Shown one piece after another: positions 16,909 to 24,856 of a stretch of 64,000 bases of DNA. Made by a program: the position numbers and the translations under genes. Every line of letters begins with the position of its first letter. Position 1 is the stretch's first letter. The DNA is taken from assembly GCF_008271695.1 (NCBI RefSeq), contig NZ_VKKY01000001.1, forward strand, positions 1,606,589-1,670,588, given 5' to 3'. Origin of the DNA: Rufibacter hautae (GTDB taxonomy: Bacteria; Bacteroidota; Bacteroidia; Cytophagales; Hymenobacteraceae). A model generated the notes under the pieces. That model saw only the letters and a list, made by a program, of their open reading frames with translations, was not told where the DNA came from and did not search any database.

Positions 16909-18198
16909 TTATAAGCTCCAGTAAGGCAATGTATTGATTTTTCCCCGATAAATACCTTTCAAGTCAATCACGATAGGACTATCAGCGGAGATACTCTGGA
17001 AATAGCTCTCATCAAAACCTAAGTAATCCTTATGGTTCACAGCCACTACTACGGCGTCATAGTCGTTGCTTGGGTTTTCGGTCAGGGCAAAGCCGTACTC
17101 GTGCTCCAGTTCCTGTGAAGAGGCATAGGGGTCCACCACGTCTACCTGCACTCCGAAGCTCTTCAGCTCGTTGATCACGTCAGCCACCTTAGAGTTACGG
17201 ATGTCTTCCACGTTTTCTTTGAAGGTAGCACCCATCACCAAAACCTTGGCTTTGGAGATGGCTTTTCCTTCTTTAATCATCATCTTGATGGCTTTGCTGG
17301 CCACATAAGCGCCCATACCGTCATTGATGGTACGGCCGCTGAGGATGATTTTGGAATCGTAGCCTAATGCTTTCGCTTTGTAGGTCAAATAGTAAGGGTC
17401 CACGCCAATGCAGTGACCGCCTACCAGACCAGGGAAGAACTTCAGGAAGTTCCACTTGGTGCCGGAAGCCTCCAACACTTCGTAGGTATTGATGTTCATC
17501 CGGTCGAAGATGATAGACAGCTCGTTCATCAAGGCGATGTTCACGTCACGCTGGGTATTTTCAATGATCTTGGCAGCCTCGGCAACCTTGATGGATGAGG
17601 CGCGGTGCACACCCGCCTGAATCACTAATTCGTACACTTTCGCGATGATATCCAAGGACTCTTCATCACAACCAGAAACCACTTTCACGATCTTGGTCAA
17701 CGTGTGCTCTTTGTCGCCCGGGTTGATGCGCTCTGGGGAGTAACCAACTTTGAAATCAGTCGTGAACTTAAGGCCAGACTCGCGTTCCAAGATTGGAATA
17801 CAGTCTTCCTCGGTACAGCCTGGGTATACGGTAGATTCATACACCACGTAATCGCCTTCTTTCAGGACCTTGCCCACGGTGGTGGAGGCTCCCAGCAAAG
17901 GCTTCAGGTCTGGAAGAGCGTAAGCATCAATAGGGGTAGGAACCGCTACAATAAAGAAACGGGCCTCTCTAAGTACTTCCAAGTCGTTGGTGAAGGTGAT
18001 GTCACACCCTTCAAACGCAGAAGCCTCCAGCTCACCGCTAGGGTCCACGTTGTTTTTCATCAACTCTACCCGCTGAGCATTGATGTCAAACCCGATAACA
18101 CTGATTTGTTTGGCGAACTCCAGGGCAATGGGAAGTCCTACATATCCTAATCCGATCACAGCCAATTTGGCTTCTTTGTTGAGGAGTTGCTGGTACAC
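16909..18198 (-). CDS. UDP-N-acetyl-hexosamine 6-dehydrogenase (TviB/WbpA-like)
   Basis: 429 residues, UDP-glucose/GDP-mannose dehydrogenase superfamily. The N-terminal Rossmann motif is 'LAVIGLGYVGLPIALEFAK'. The catalytic Cys is in 'FFPGLVGGHCIGVDPYYLTYKA', and 'YSPERINPGDKEH' and 'GATFKENVEDIRNSK' are typical of the WbpA/TviB/WbpO branch. It oxidises the C6 hydroxyl of a UDP-N-acetylhexosamine to the uronic acid. It is separated by only 2 nt from the acetyltransferase gene upstream. Whether the substrate is UDP-GlcNAc or UDP-GalNAc is not decided by sequence; the WbpP-like partner favours GalNAc, and the WbpD-like partner favours GlcNAc. Confidence 0.9.
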   Translation of the reverse strand: MYQQLLNKEAKLAVIGLGYVGLPIALEFAKQISVIGFDINAQRVELMKNNVDPSGELEASAFEGCDITFTNDLEVLREARFFIVAVPTPIDAYALPDLKPLLGASTTVGKVLKEGDYVVYESTVYPGCTEEDCIPILERESGLKFTTDFKVGYSPERINPGDKEHTLTKIVKVVSGCDEESLDIIAKVYELVIQAGVHRASSIKVAEAAKIIENTQRDVNIALMNELSIIFDRMNINTYEVLEASGTKWNFLKFFPGLVGGHCIGVDPYYLTYKAKALGYDSKIILSGRTINDGMGAYVASKAIKMMIKEGKAISKAKVLVMGATFKENVEDIRNSKVADVINELKSFGVQVDVVDPYASSQELEHEYGFALTENPSNDYDAVVVAVNHKDYLGFDESYFQSISADSPIVIDLKGIYRGKINTLPYWSL

Positions 18199-18200
18199 AG

Positions 18201-18800
18201 TTAATCTATTTGAATGGATGATTTAGTTACTACGTTATTTTCTAATTTGTATTTCTCGCCTGTTTCTGGGCAAAGGGCTTCATTCTGGTCATTGAACACC
18301 AGTTTGTGTCCGGCTTCGCTGACCCAACCGTGCTGTTTGGAGGGGTTTCCGTAGACCAGCGCATAAGGGAGCACATCCTTGGTCACAACGGCTCCGGCAC
18401 CAATAAGGGCGTAGGCTCCAATGGTATGGCCGCACACCACAGTGGCATTGGCCCCGATGCTAGCGCCTTTCTGCACCAACGTTTTTAGGTACTCTCCCCG
18501 CCGGTTGATTGCGCTTCTGGGATTTAGCACGTTGGTGAACACCATAGAAGGTCCTAGGAAGACATCATCTTCGCACACCACTCCGGTGTAAACTGATACA
18601 TTGTTTTGGATTTTGACATTCTCCCCCAAGATGACACCTGGGGAGATCACTACGTTTTGCCCAATATTGCAACGCTTCCCAATGACACAATCAGACATAA
18701 TATGTGAGAAGTGCCAAATCTTGGTTCCCTCCCCAATGGTACAACCTTCGTCAATGACAGCGGTTTCATGGGCAGTGTACGCGGAAGCAGGTTGGTTCAT
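18201..18800 (-). CDS. Sugar N-acetyltransferase, WbpD/WlbB-like left-handed beta-helix
   Basis: 199 residues of hexapeptide repeats ([LIV]-G-x-x-x-x pattern from residue 12 to about 150), including 'IWHFSHIMSDCVIGKRCNIGQNVVI' and 'VFTNVLNPRSAINRRGEY', which are typical of WbpD/WlbB. Those enzymes acetylate the 3-amino group of UDP-2-acetamido-3-amino-glucuronate. The usual partners, the 3-dehydrogenase (WlbA/WbpB) and aminotransferase (WlbC/WbpE), are not in the window. It is the first gene of the operon; its promoter is at 18875-18882. Confidence 0.87.
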   Translation of the reverse strand: MNQPASAYTAHETAVIDEGCTIGEGTKIWHFSHIMSDCVIGKRCNIGQNVVISPGVILGENVKIQNNVSVYTGVVCEDDVFLGPSMVFTNVLNPRSAINRRGEYLKTLVQKGASIGANATVVCGHTIGAYALIGAGAVVTKDVLPYALVYGNPSKQHGWVSEAGHKLVFNDQNEALCPETGEKYKLENNVVTKSSIQID

Positions 18801-18874
18801 GGGTACTGGGCTTTTTCAAAGAGCCGTGCTCTTTACGGATAACCTTCTTATTTGGATATCATTTTTTGCAGCCG

Positions 18875-18882
18875 CAAAGGTA
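18875..18882 (-). promoter_or_regulatory. -7 promoter element (TACCTTTG) of the nucleotide-sugar operon
   Basis: The minus strand reads TACCTTTG, an exact TAnnTTTG match. It is 75 nt before the ATG at 18800, followed by the operon that runs to 12693. The upstream sequence is AT-rich. Confidence 0.65.
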
Positions 18883-18941
18883 GGGGTTTTTATAATAATT
18901 CCCTGTAACATGGTTATATTCATCACGCTTCTTATAGAAAA

Positions 18942-19799
18942 TCATTTCCATACGGCCCCAGACACCCGGTCTTTTCCCCGCAGATCCTTGTAAACCCTGA
19001 TTTCCTGATACCCCATTTCTCTCAGCATCTCAACTGTTTCTTCAGCAAAGCGCTCGTTTATCTCAAAGAACAGTTTCCCTCCTTTCTTCAGCAACTGCTG
19101 CGCCACCACCGCAATGCGACGGTAAAAAAGCAGGGGATCTTCATTAGGGACGAACAGCGCCAAGTGCGGTTCAAACGCCAGCACGTTCTGCCGCATCTGC
19201 TCTTTTTCCTCCTCCAGCACGTACGGCGGATTACTTATCACGGCATCCAAACTGTTCGGCGCTAGCGCGGGCATTTCCACCAGAATGTCTTGTTGCAGCC
19301 AGGTTACAGATTGCACCAGCTTTTCTGCGTTCGCCTTTGATACCTTCAATGCCGCTGAGGAGACATCCAGTCCCCACACTTGGGCACGAGGCAGTTCAGC
19401 AGCCAGGGTAATGGGAATACAACCACTGCCAGTTCCTATGTCCAACAGTTTAACTTCTGAATGATGCTGGTAGGTTTTGATGACCCGCTGTACTAATTCT
19501 TCTGTTTCGGGCCTGGGGATGAGCACTGCCGGGGTAACCATGAACTCACGTCCGTAGAACGAGGCCTCGCCTAACACATATTGCAGGGGCTCATGCCGCA
19601 AAAGCCGTTCCAGATAGCCCTGCACTTGTTTTTGCACCTCCTCGGGAGCCTCTTCTTTCCGGCGGCGCAGCAACTCAAACCTGCCTACGCCCAGCGCATG
19701 CTGCAGGGTCCACTCGGCCATTGTGCGGGCCTCCGGGGCTTCGTAGAGCGTTTCCAGTTGGTGAGCCAGGTGCTCTAAAATAGCTTCAAGGGTCTGCAT
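18942..19799 (-). CDS. prmC: Release factor glutamine methyltransferase
   Basis: 285 residues from the ATG at 19799; the frame extends to 19901 but the family starts at M-Q-T-L-E. The SAM-binding motif is 'LLDIGTGSGCIPITLA' and the catalytic N-P-P-Y is in 'AVISNPPYVLEEE'. It methylates the GGQ glutamine of peptide-chain release factors RF1 and RF2. It is divergent from ribD; a palindrome (19808-19840) lies right upstream. Confidence 0.95.
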   Translation of the reverse strand: MQTLEAILEHLAHQLETLYEAPEARTMAEWTLQHALGVGRFELLRRRKEEAPEEVQKQVQGYLERLLRHEPLQYVLGEASFYGREFMVTPAVLIPRPETEELVQRVIKTYQHHSEVKLLDIGTGSGCIPITLAAELPRAQVWGLDVSSAALKVSKANAEKLVQSVTWLQQDILVEMPALAPNSLDAVISNPPYVLEEEKEQMRQNVLAFEPHLALFVPNEDPLLFYRRIAVVAQQLLKKGGKLFFEINERFAEETVEMLREMGYQEIRVYKDLRGKDRVSGAVWK

Positions 19800-19807
19800 A
19801 AAGGTCA

Positions 19808-19840
19808 GTTTTGGGCAATTTCTGAAAAAACGCCCGATAT
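19808..19840. repeat. Dispersed palindrome, copy 11 (degenerate)
   Basis: GTTTTGGGCAATTTCTG / AAAAACGCCCGATAT, in the prmC-ribD divergent spacer. An extra CCCGATATTCGGG palindrome overlaps its right end (19833-19845). Confidence 0.4.
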
Positions 19841-19878
19841 TCGGGCAAAGAATTGACCAGAGCGCGTAAATACAGGTA

Positions 19879-20916
19879 ATGCACACAGAGGAGAAATACA
19901 TGCAGCGGGCGCTGGATTTGGCGGCCTTAGGCAGCGGTTACGCACGCCCTAACCCTATTGTGGGCTGCGTGGTAGTCCACAAACACAAGATCATTGGCGA
20001 AGGCTGGCACCAGCAGTACGGCGGCCCCCATGCCGAGGTCAATGCCATCAACAGCGTGAATGACAAAAGCTTGCTCCCCCACAGCCGTGTGTATGTCACC
20101 CTGGAACCCTGCTCCCACTACGGAAAGACTCCGCCCTGCGCCGATTTCTTAATTGAGCACGGTGTGCGCGATGTCATTATCTGCAACCCCGACCCCAATC
20201 CGCTAGTGGCGGGCAGAGGCGTCAAGAAACTGCTGGATGCCGGCTGTAAGGTGCACATTGGTGTACTGGAGGAGGAAGGTCTGGAATTGAACCGCCGCTT
20301 TTTCACCTTCCAGACCAAAAAGCGCCCTTACCTGGTATTGAAATGGGCAGAGTCGGCGGATGGGTTCATTGCCCTGCCAAATTACCAGGCTACCCAGATT
20401 TCTGGTCCTCTGGCGAAACAACTGGTGCATAAGTGGCGCACCCAGGAACAAGCCATTCTGGTGGGCACCCGCACGGCACTCCACGATAATCCGCAGCTTA
20501 ATGTCCGCCATTGGCCCGGACAAGTCCCCCTGAGGATAGCCATTGACAAGCAGTTGCAGATCCCTACTACGCACCACCTGCTGGATGACAACCAGCCTAC
20601 CCTCATTTACACTCTACAAGAAAAGGCCAGCACCGCCCATACAGAATTCATAAACTTATCTCCGGAGGGCGTTTTCCTGGACCAGATGTTAGCCGATCTT
20701 TTCCAGCGGAACATACAGTCGGTGCTGGTGGAAGGAGGCACGGTCCTGCTGGAGACGCTGCTGCAAAACAGTTTATGGGATGAAATCAGGGTCTTCAAGA
20801 GCACCAAAAGCCTATCGCACGGCATTAAGGCACCACAACTGCCGCCGCTTTCAATCGCCTCCAAAACAATGGTAGGGGACGACGAATTGACTATTTACCG
20901 AAACCGTCTTTCCTAG
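19879..20916 (+). CDS. ribD: Bifunctional riboflavin deaminase/reductase
   Basis: 345 residues. The N-terminal deaminase has the zinc site His51-Ala-Glu53 and Cys78/Cys87 in 'LEPCSHYGKTPPCADF'. The C-terminal reductase domain (about 150-345) contains 'LKWAESADGFIA', 'ILVGTRTALHDNPQLNVR' and 'VLVEGGTVLLE'. It catalyses two consecutive steps of riboflavin synthesis. It appears monocistronic, with no other rib genes and no visible FMN riboswitch in the 79 bp upstream. Confidence 0.96.
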   Translation: MHTEEKYMQRALDLAALGSGYARPNPIVGCVVVHKHKIIGEGWHQQYGGPHAEVNAINSVNDKSLLPHSRVYVTLEPCSHYGKTPPCADFLIEHGVRDVIICNPDPNPLVAGRGVKKLLDAGCKVHIGVLEEEGLELNRRFFTFQTKKRPYLVLKWAESADGFIALPNYQATQISGPLAKQLVHKWRTQEQAILVGTRTALHDNPQLNVRHWPGQVPLRIAIDKQLQIPTTHHLLDDNQPTLIYTLQEKASTAHTEFINLSPEGVFLDQMLADLFQRNIQSVLVEGGTVLLETLLQNSLWDEIRVFKSTKSLSHGIKAPQLPPLSIASKTMVGDDELTIYRNRLS

Positions 20917-20925
20917 AGACAGCCT

Positions 20926-20960
20926 CTTCTGGGCCTATTTAGAAAAAACAGCCTTAAAAC
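20926..20960. repeat. Dispersed palindrome, copy 12
   Basis: CTTCTGGGCCTATTTAG / AAAAACAGCCTTAAAAC, beginning 9 nt after the ribD stop codon. Confidence 0.45.
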
Positions 20961-21067
20961 AGGAAGCCTGTTCTTTCCGTTTCCTGCAGCATACCACCAA
21001 AAGTTGCGTCAGGGAACCCCTAAGGCTACCTTTGCCGTTCAAGAAAACGTTGTGCTACACAGATCAT

Positions 21068-21100
21068 TAGCACATCAGCACTTTTACAAATTAGCACATT
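21068..21100 (+). repeat. Start-proximal AGCACATCAGCAC element, copy 2
   Basis: AGCACATCAGCAC, then TTTTACAA, then ATTAGCACATT, ending 5 nt before the ATG at 21106. It matches the element before the HlyD adaptor gene (5366-5398) in sequence, orientation to the gene and distance to the start. Confidence 0.75.
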
Positions 21101-21105
21101 TCCCC

Positions 21106-21588
21106 ATGGCCGAAGACTTATTTATTGACACCACGCTCTCCAAAGAAGAGAAATACAAAACCCTGCTTCCGCAGATTGAAGCATTAGTAGCCCCGGAAAC
21201 CGACCTGGTTGCGAACCTTTCCAACGTGATGGCGGCCCTAAAAGAGACGTTCAACTTTTTCTGGGTGGGCGCTTACCTGGTGAAAGAAAACCAACTGGTG
21301 CTGGGGCCTTTCCAGGGACCCGTAGCTTGCACCCGCATCCCGTTCCACAAGGGCGTTTGTGGCGCCTGCTACACCCGCCGCGAAACCATCCTGGTACCGG
21401 ACGTAGAGGCTTTCCCCGGACATATCGCCTGCAGCAGCGCTTCGAAATCTGAGATCGTGGTACCGGTGATCAAAGACGGCGAGGTGAAAATGGTACTGGA
21501 CGTGGACAGCGACCAGTTGGATGACTTTGACGAGGTTGACCAGAAGTACCTGGAGCAACTGATGAAACTAGCCGAGAACTGGTTCTAG
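21106..21588 (+). CDS. msrC: Free methionine-(R)-sulfoxide reductase (GAF fold)
   Basis: 160 residues from the ATG at 21106; a longer frame from 21004 would run through the repeat element and is not supported. The single GAF domain has the three catalytic cysteines of the fRMsr family: Cys75 in 'VACTRIP', Cys85 in 'KGVCGAC' and Cys109 in 'FPGHIACSSASKSEIV'. It reduces free methionine-R-sulfoxide, with electrons from thioredoxin. It is followed by a strong terminator shared with psd on the other strand. Confidence 0.93.
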   Translation: MAEDLFIDTTLSKEEKYKTLLPQIEALVAPETDLVANLSNVMAALKETFNFFWVGAYLVKENQLVLGPFQGPVACTRIPFHKGVCGACYTRRETILVPDVEAFPGHIACSSASKSEIVVPVIKDGEVKMVLDVDSDQLDDFDEVDQKYLEQLMKLAENWF

Positions 21589-21629
21589 TACTTGGTACTA
21601 CGTATCAGGTAACACGACTCTAAACTTGC

Positions 21630-21664
21630 CGTTTTAGGCTCGATTTCTGAAAATACCCTTCAAA
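21630..21664. repeat. Dispersed palindrome, copy 13 (degenerate)
   Basis: CGTTTTAGGCTCGATTTCTG / AAAATACCCTTCAAA, directly before the terminator at 21665. Confidence 0.4.
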
Positions 21665-21706
21665 CGAAGAAGCCTCATCTTATCTAGATGAGGCTTCTTC
21701 GTTTTA
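21665..21706. terminator. Strong bidirectional terminator between msrC and psd
   Basis: CGAAGAAGCCTCATCT (21665-21680) and AGATGAGGCTTCTTCG (21686-21701) pair perfectly over 16 bp, with TTTTAT after it, between convergent genes. Confidence 0.92.
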
Positions 21707-21752
21707 TCAGAAACTAGAAAAGGTCTTATTACGTGATTCGCGCTACTTGATT

Positions 21753-22436
21753 CTAACCGAAGAAACCGGAGCTGCTGGTTTTCAGTTGGGCGATGATGGT
21801 TTGGCCGCCTTTGGTTTTCTGGCCCAGTTCTACTTTCACCTCGGTGTCTACCGGCACGAAGATGTCTACGCGGGACCCGAACTTGATAAAGCCGAACTCC
21901 TCGCCCTGGTTTACCTCGTCACCCTCGGTCACATACCACACAATACGGCGGGCCATGGCCCCGGCAATCTGGCGGAACAATACCTCGGGACCAGCCAGAG
22001 ACTCCACCACTACCGTGGTACGCTCGTTCTTGGTGCTGGACTTTGGGTGCCAGGCCACAAAGTAATTACCCGGGTGGTATTTGAAGTATTTCACTATCCC
22101 CGAAACCGGGTTACGTGTGATGTGCACGTTGATAGGCGACATAAAGATGGAGATCTGCTTGCGCACATCGTTGAAATACTCGGGTTCCTCCACGTTCTCA
22201 ATCACCACCACTTTGCCATCGGCGGGCGCCACCACCAAATCTTCATGCAGGAGAAGGTTGCGGTACGGGCTACGGAAGAACTGTAGAATGAGCAGAAAAA
22301 CGATAAAGGAAACGCCAGAGAAGATCCTGTTAAAGGTGATATGCTCGCTGTTGAAGTAGTAAAGCGCCATGTTCACGACCAACATGCCTAACAGGGTAAA
22401 AAACAGAATCTTTCGTCCTTCTTTATGAATTTTCAT
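21753..22436 (-). CDS. psd: Phosphatidylserine decarboxylase
   Basis: 227 residues, the short Psd type. Two N-terminal helices (about 10-26 and 38-54) are followed by 'VVAPADGKVV' and 'PINVHITRNPVSG' (conserved His). The self-cleavage site is Gly187-Ser188 in 'IKFGSRVD', where the Ser becomes the pyruvoyl group. Makes phosphatidylethanolamine in the inner membrane. CdsA, which makes CDP-diacylglycerol upstream in the same pathway, is encoded at 23944-24774 on the same strand, but gdhA and a terminator lie between them. Confidence 0.95.
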   Translation of the reverse strand: MKIHKEGRKILFFTLLGMLVVNMALYYFNSEHITFNRIFSGVSFIVFLLILQFFRSPYRNLLLHEDLVVAPADGKVVVIENVEEPEYFNDVRKQISIFMSPINVHITRNPVSGIVKYFKYHPGNYFVAWHPKSSTKNERTTVVVESLAGPEVLFRQIAGAMARRIVWYVTEGDEVNQGEEFGFIKFGSRVDIFVPVDTEVKVELGQKTKGGQTIIAQLKTSSSGFFG

Positions 22437-22459
22437 TAGATACTCTTTGGCTGATTAAG

Positions 22460-22467
22460 CAAAAATA
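22460..22467 (-). promoter_or_regulatory. -7 promoter element of psd (TATTTTTG)
   Basis: An exact TAnnTTTG match on the minus strand, 24 nt before the psd ATG. The upstream gdhA terminator overlaps the expected -33 region. Confidence 0.55.
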
Positions 22468-22469
22468 TA

Positions 22470-22509
22470 AAAAAAACCGCCTCCTGTCTAGAAAAAAGAC
22501 AGGAGGCGG
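22470..22509 (-). terminator. Terminator of gdhA
   Basis: CCGCCTCCTGTCT (22477-22489) and AGACAGGAGGCGG (22497-22509), a perfect 13-bp stem. Read on the minus strand it is followed by eight T residues. Confidence 0.92.
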
Positions 22510-22549
22510 CAAGTTTATATACTTCTGGCCGTTGCCGGAAAGCTTCTAC

Positions 22550-23845
22550 TTAGAAGCCACCCCGGAATTTATAGGTCTGTGCTACCTTGTCAATAGCCAC
22601 AATATAAGCGGCGATACGCATGGGCACGCTGTATTTCTGAGAGGTGGCATACACCTTGTTGAAGGCCTCGGTCATGATCCGGTCAGAACGCTCCGTCACC
22701 ATGTCCAGGCTCCATTTGTAGCCTAAACGGTTCTGCACCCACTCAAAGTAAGACACCGTCACCCCACCAGAGTTGGCCAGAATATCGGGCACCACCATGA
22801 TGCCTTTCTCGTTGATGATCTTATCGGCGTTGGCCGAGGTTGGGCCGTTGGCACCTTCCACAATCAGTTTGGCCTGGATCTGATCAGCGTTGCGGGCAGT
22901 GATCACGTCTTCCACAGCGGCAGGCACTAATAAATCCACAGCAGAGGTCAACAGCTCATCATTGCTGATAGGCTCTGCCCCCACGTATCCTTCCAGACGA
23001 CCGTTGTGGGCGTTCTTATAGGCAATGGCTTCTTCAATGTTGATACCGTTCTCGTTCCAATAGGCGCCGCTCACGTCGCTTACGCCCAGGATCTTCACCC
23101 CGCGCTCAGCCAGCAGTTTGGCCGCCCAGGAACCCACGTTCCCGAATCCCTGCACCGCAGCAGTGGATTGCGTTGGGTCCATGCCCAGTTTCTCCATCGC
23201 GGCCATGGCCGATACCATCACCCCGCGTCCGGTAGCCTCTACCCTACCCAACGAACCACCCAGTACCAACGGTTTACCCGTCACCACCGAGTTCACGGTC
23301 ATGCCCTTAGTTTTGGAGTATTCGTCCATGAGCCAGGCCATCTCGCGCGGACCGGTACCCATATCTGGGGCAGGAATATCCTGATCCGGGCCGAAGGTAT
23401 CAATCAAAGCCACGGTGTAAGCGCGGGTCAAGCGCTCAATCTCGCCGGCCGACATAGTAGTGGGATCACACACAATCCCGCCTTTGGCTCCGCCGTACGG
23501 AATATCCACCACGGCGCATTTCCAGGTCATCCAGGCGGCAAGGGCTTTTACCTCGTCCAGGAAAACACCTTTGTCATAGCGGATACCACCTTTAGACGGA
23601 CCTAATATATTAGAGTGCACCACCCTGAAACCCTCAAACACCCGCACGCTGCCATCGTCCATGGTAACGGGTAGGTTCACAATCACTTGCCGGGTAGGGG
23701 ATTTCAGAACTTCATACGTCTCATCATCCAGACCTAACACCTCCGCCGCAATGTTGAAACGGGACATCATAGACTCAAAGGGATTCTCTTTGTCTTTGAT
23801 AGGCGCTGGTTCTTTATAAGCCATCTTACTGTTGTATGCTGCCAT
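22550..23845 (-). CDS. gdhA: Glutamate dehydrogenase (Glu/Leu/Phe/Val dehydrogenase family)
   Basis: 431 residues. The catalytic lysine region is 'CAVVDIPYGGAKGGIVCDP', the substrate-side motif 'GPSKGGIRYDKGVFLDEVKALA' precedes it, and the C-terminal Rossmann domain carries 'AAVQGFGNVGSWAAKLLAERG'. It interconverts glutamate and 2-oxoglutarate plus ammonia; coenzyme preference is not certain from sequence. It has its own promoter and terminator. A second, divergent family member is encoded at 38064-39290. Confidence 0.94.
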   Translation of the reverse strand: MAAYNSKMAYKEPAPIKDKENPFESMMSRFNIAAEVLGLDDETYEVLKSPTRQVIVNLPVTMDDGSVRVFEGFRVVHSNILGPSKGGIRYDKGVFLDEVKALAAWMTWKCAVVDIPYGGAKGGIVCDPTTMSAGEIERLTRAYTVALIDTFGPDQDIPAPDMGTGPREMAWLMDEYSKTKGMTVNSVVTGKPLVLGGSLGRVEATGRGVMVSAMAAMEKLGMDPTQSTAAVQGFGNVGSWAAKLLAERGVKILGVSDVSGAYWNENGINIEEAIAYKNAHNGRLEGYVGAEPISNDELLTSAVDLLVPAAVEDVITARNADQIQAKLIVEGANGPTSANADKIINEKGIMVVPDILANSGGVTVSYFEWVQNRLGYKWSLDMVTERSDRIMTEAFNKVYATSQKYSVPMRIAAYIVAIDKVAQTYKFRGGF

Positions 23846-23884
23846 AAATTATAAATTTTGTAATTCAGGGGAATTTACTGGCGG

Positions 23885-23892
23885 CAAAATTA
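23885..23892 (-). promoter_or_regulatory. -7 promoter element of gdhA (TAATTTTG)
   Basis: An exact TAnnTTTG match on the minus strand, 40 nt before the ATG at 23845. A TTTAG lies about 16 nt further upstream, near the -33 position. Confidence 0.6.
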
Positions 23893-23943
23893 TCAAATTT
23901 ATAACACTAAACTATGATTAGCGGTTTTATAAGTAAGGAAATT

Positions 23944-24774
23944 TTACCGCACCAGTTCCAGGAAAGCCACCAGGAACGGCACAACCAGAATAAGGCTGTC
24001 AAATCGGTCAAGAATGCCGCCGTGGCCAGGAATGAGGGTGCCGGAGTCTTTCACGTCCAGGCTTCTTTTCAGCATAGATTCCACTAAATCGCCTAAAACG
24101 CCAAACACAGACACCAACACGGCCACACCTAGCCAGTGCACCAGCTCCAGGTCTTGGAAGTACAGTGACAATATCCATGCCACGCCCAAAGACAGAAGCA
24201 CGCCGCCAACCCAGCCCTCCCAGGTTTTGCCGGGCGAAATACGCGGAAATAATTTATTTTTCCCAAGGGTTTTGCCGGCCGCGTAGGCTCCCGTGTCTGA
24301 GGACCAGATGAGAAACATAACCCCCAGAATGATCTGCCAGCTGTATCTGTCTGGCAGGAAAGCCAGTACGTGCAGTAACGTAAACGGGGCTGCGATGTAA
24401 AAAACCCCAACCAGCGTAAGGGCCACATTGGTGAAAGGCTGCTCTTTCTTACGGTACAGCTCGGCCACCAGCGCCAGCAGCATCACAGGGGGCAAGAGAA
24501 AAAGCCAGTCACTAGCCAGATCACCGCGCTCTACCAGAAAACCCAAAACGTACAGGCCTACACCCAGCATCGCCCCAATGGCTTTGTTAGGCTGGAACCC
24601 CCGGTTGGCAAGCAGGCGGTAAAACTCCAGCAGGCCCAACACCGTGAGCACCAAAAACAGCAGGAAGAACGTCCATTCATGAAAGTAAATGGCGCCTATG
24701 AAGACTGCCCCGCCAATCACGCCCGCCAGAACGCGTAGCTGCAGATTGTTCAATTGTTTTTTCTCTGTTTCCAT
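23944..24774 (-). CDS. cdsA: Phosphatidate cytidylyltransferase
   Basis: 276 residues with about eight membrane helices. The family signature is near the C-terminus: 'GDLVESMLKRSLDVKDSGTLIPGHGGILDRFDS', with the conserved S-D-T-G-A-Y and 'KLFPRISPGKTWEG' upstream. It converts phosphatidic acid and CTP to CDP-diacylglycerol, the precursor of phosphatidylserine and cardiolipin. It follows the CPBP protease gene by 75 nt on the same strand and is probably co-transcribed with it. Confidence 0.95.
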   Translation of the reverse strand: METEKKQLNNLQLRVLAGVIGGAVFIGAIYFHEWTFFLLFLVLTVLGLLEFYRLLANRGFQPNKAIGAMLGVGLYVLGFLVERGDLASDWLFLLPPVMLLALVAELYRKKEQPFTNVALTLVGVFYIAAPFTLLHVLAFLPDRYSWQIILGVMFLIWSSDTGAYAAGKTLGKNKLFPRISPGKTWEGWVGGVLLSLGVAWILSLYFQDLELVHWLGVAVLVSVFGVLGDLVESMLKRSLDVKDSGTLIPGHGGILDRFDSLILVVPFLVAFLELVR

Positions 24775-24820
24775 TTAAAAGGATTGGTAAGACGGCGTAA
24801 GGCAGCAAAAGGCCCGCGGC

Positions 24821-24856
24821 TGTTTAAAGGCTGATTTCAGGAAAAGGGCTTAGAAA
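24821..24856. repeat. Dispersed palindrome, copy 14
   Basis: GTTTAAAGGCTGATTTC / GAAAAGGGCTTAGAAAC, overlapping the C-terminal end of the CPBP gene and its short spacer. Confidence 0.45.

Noticed and set aside
12693-18800. Complete capsule or O-antigen locus
   Set aside because: Only precursor enzymes are present; no transferase, flippase, polymerase or chain-length regulator was found.
19800-19878. FMN riboswitch before ribD
   Set aside because: The 79-bp spacer is too short for the conserved RFN fold and none of its typical helices is visible.
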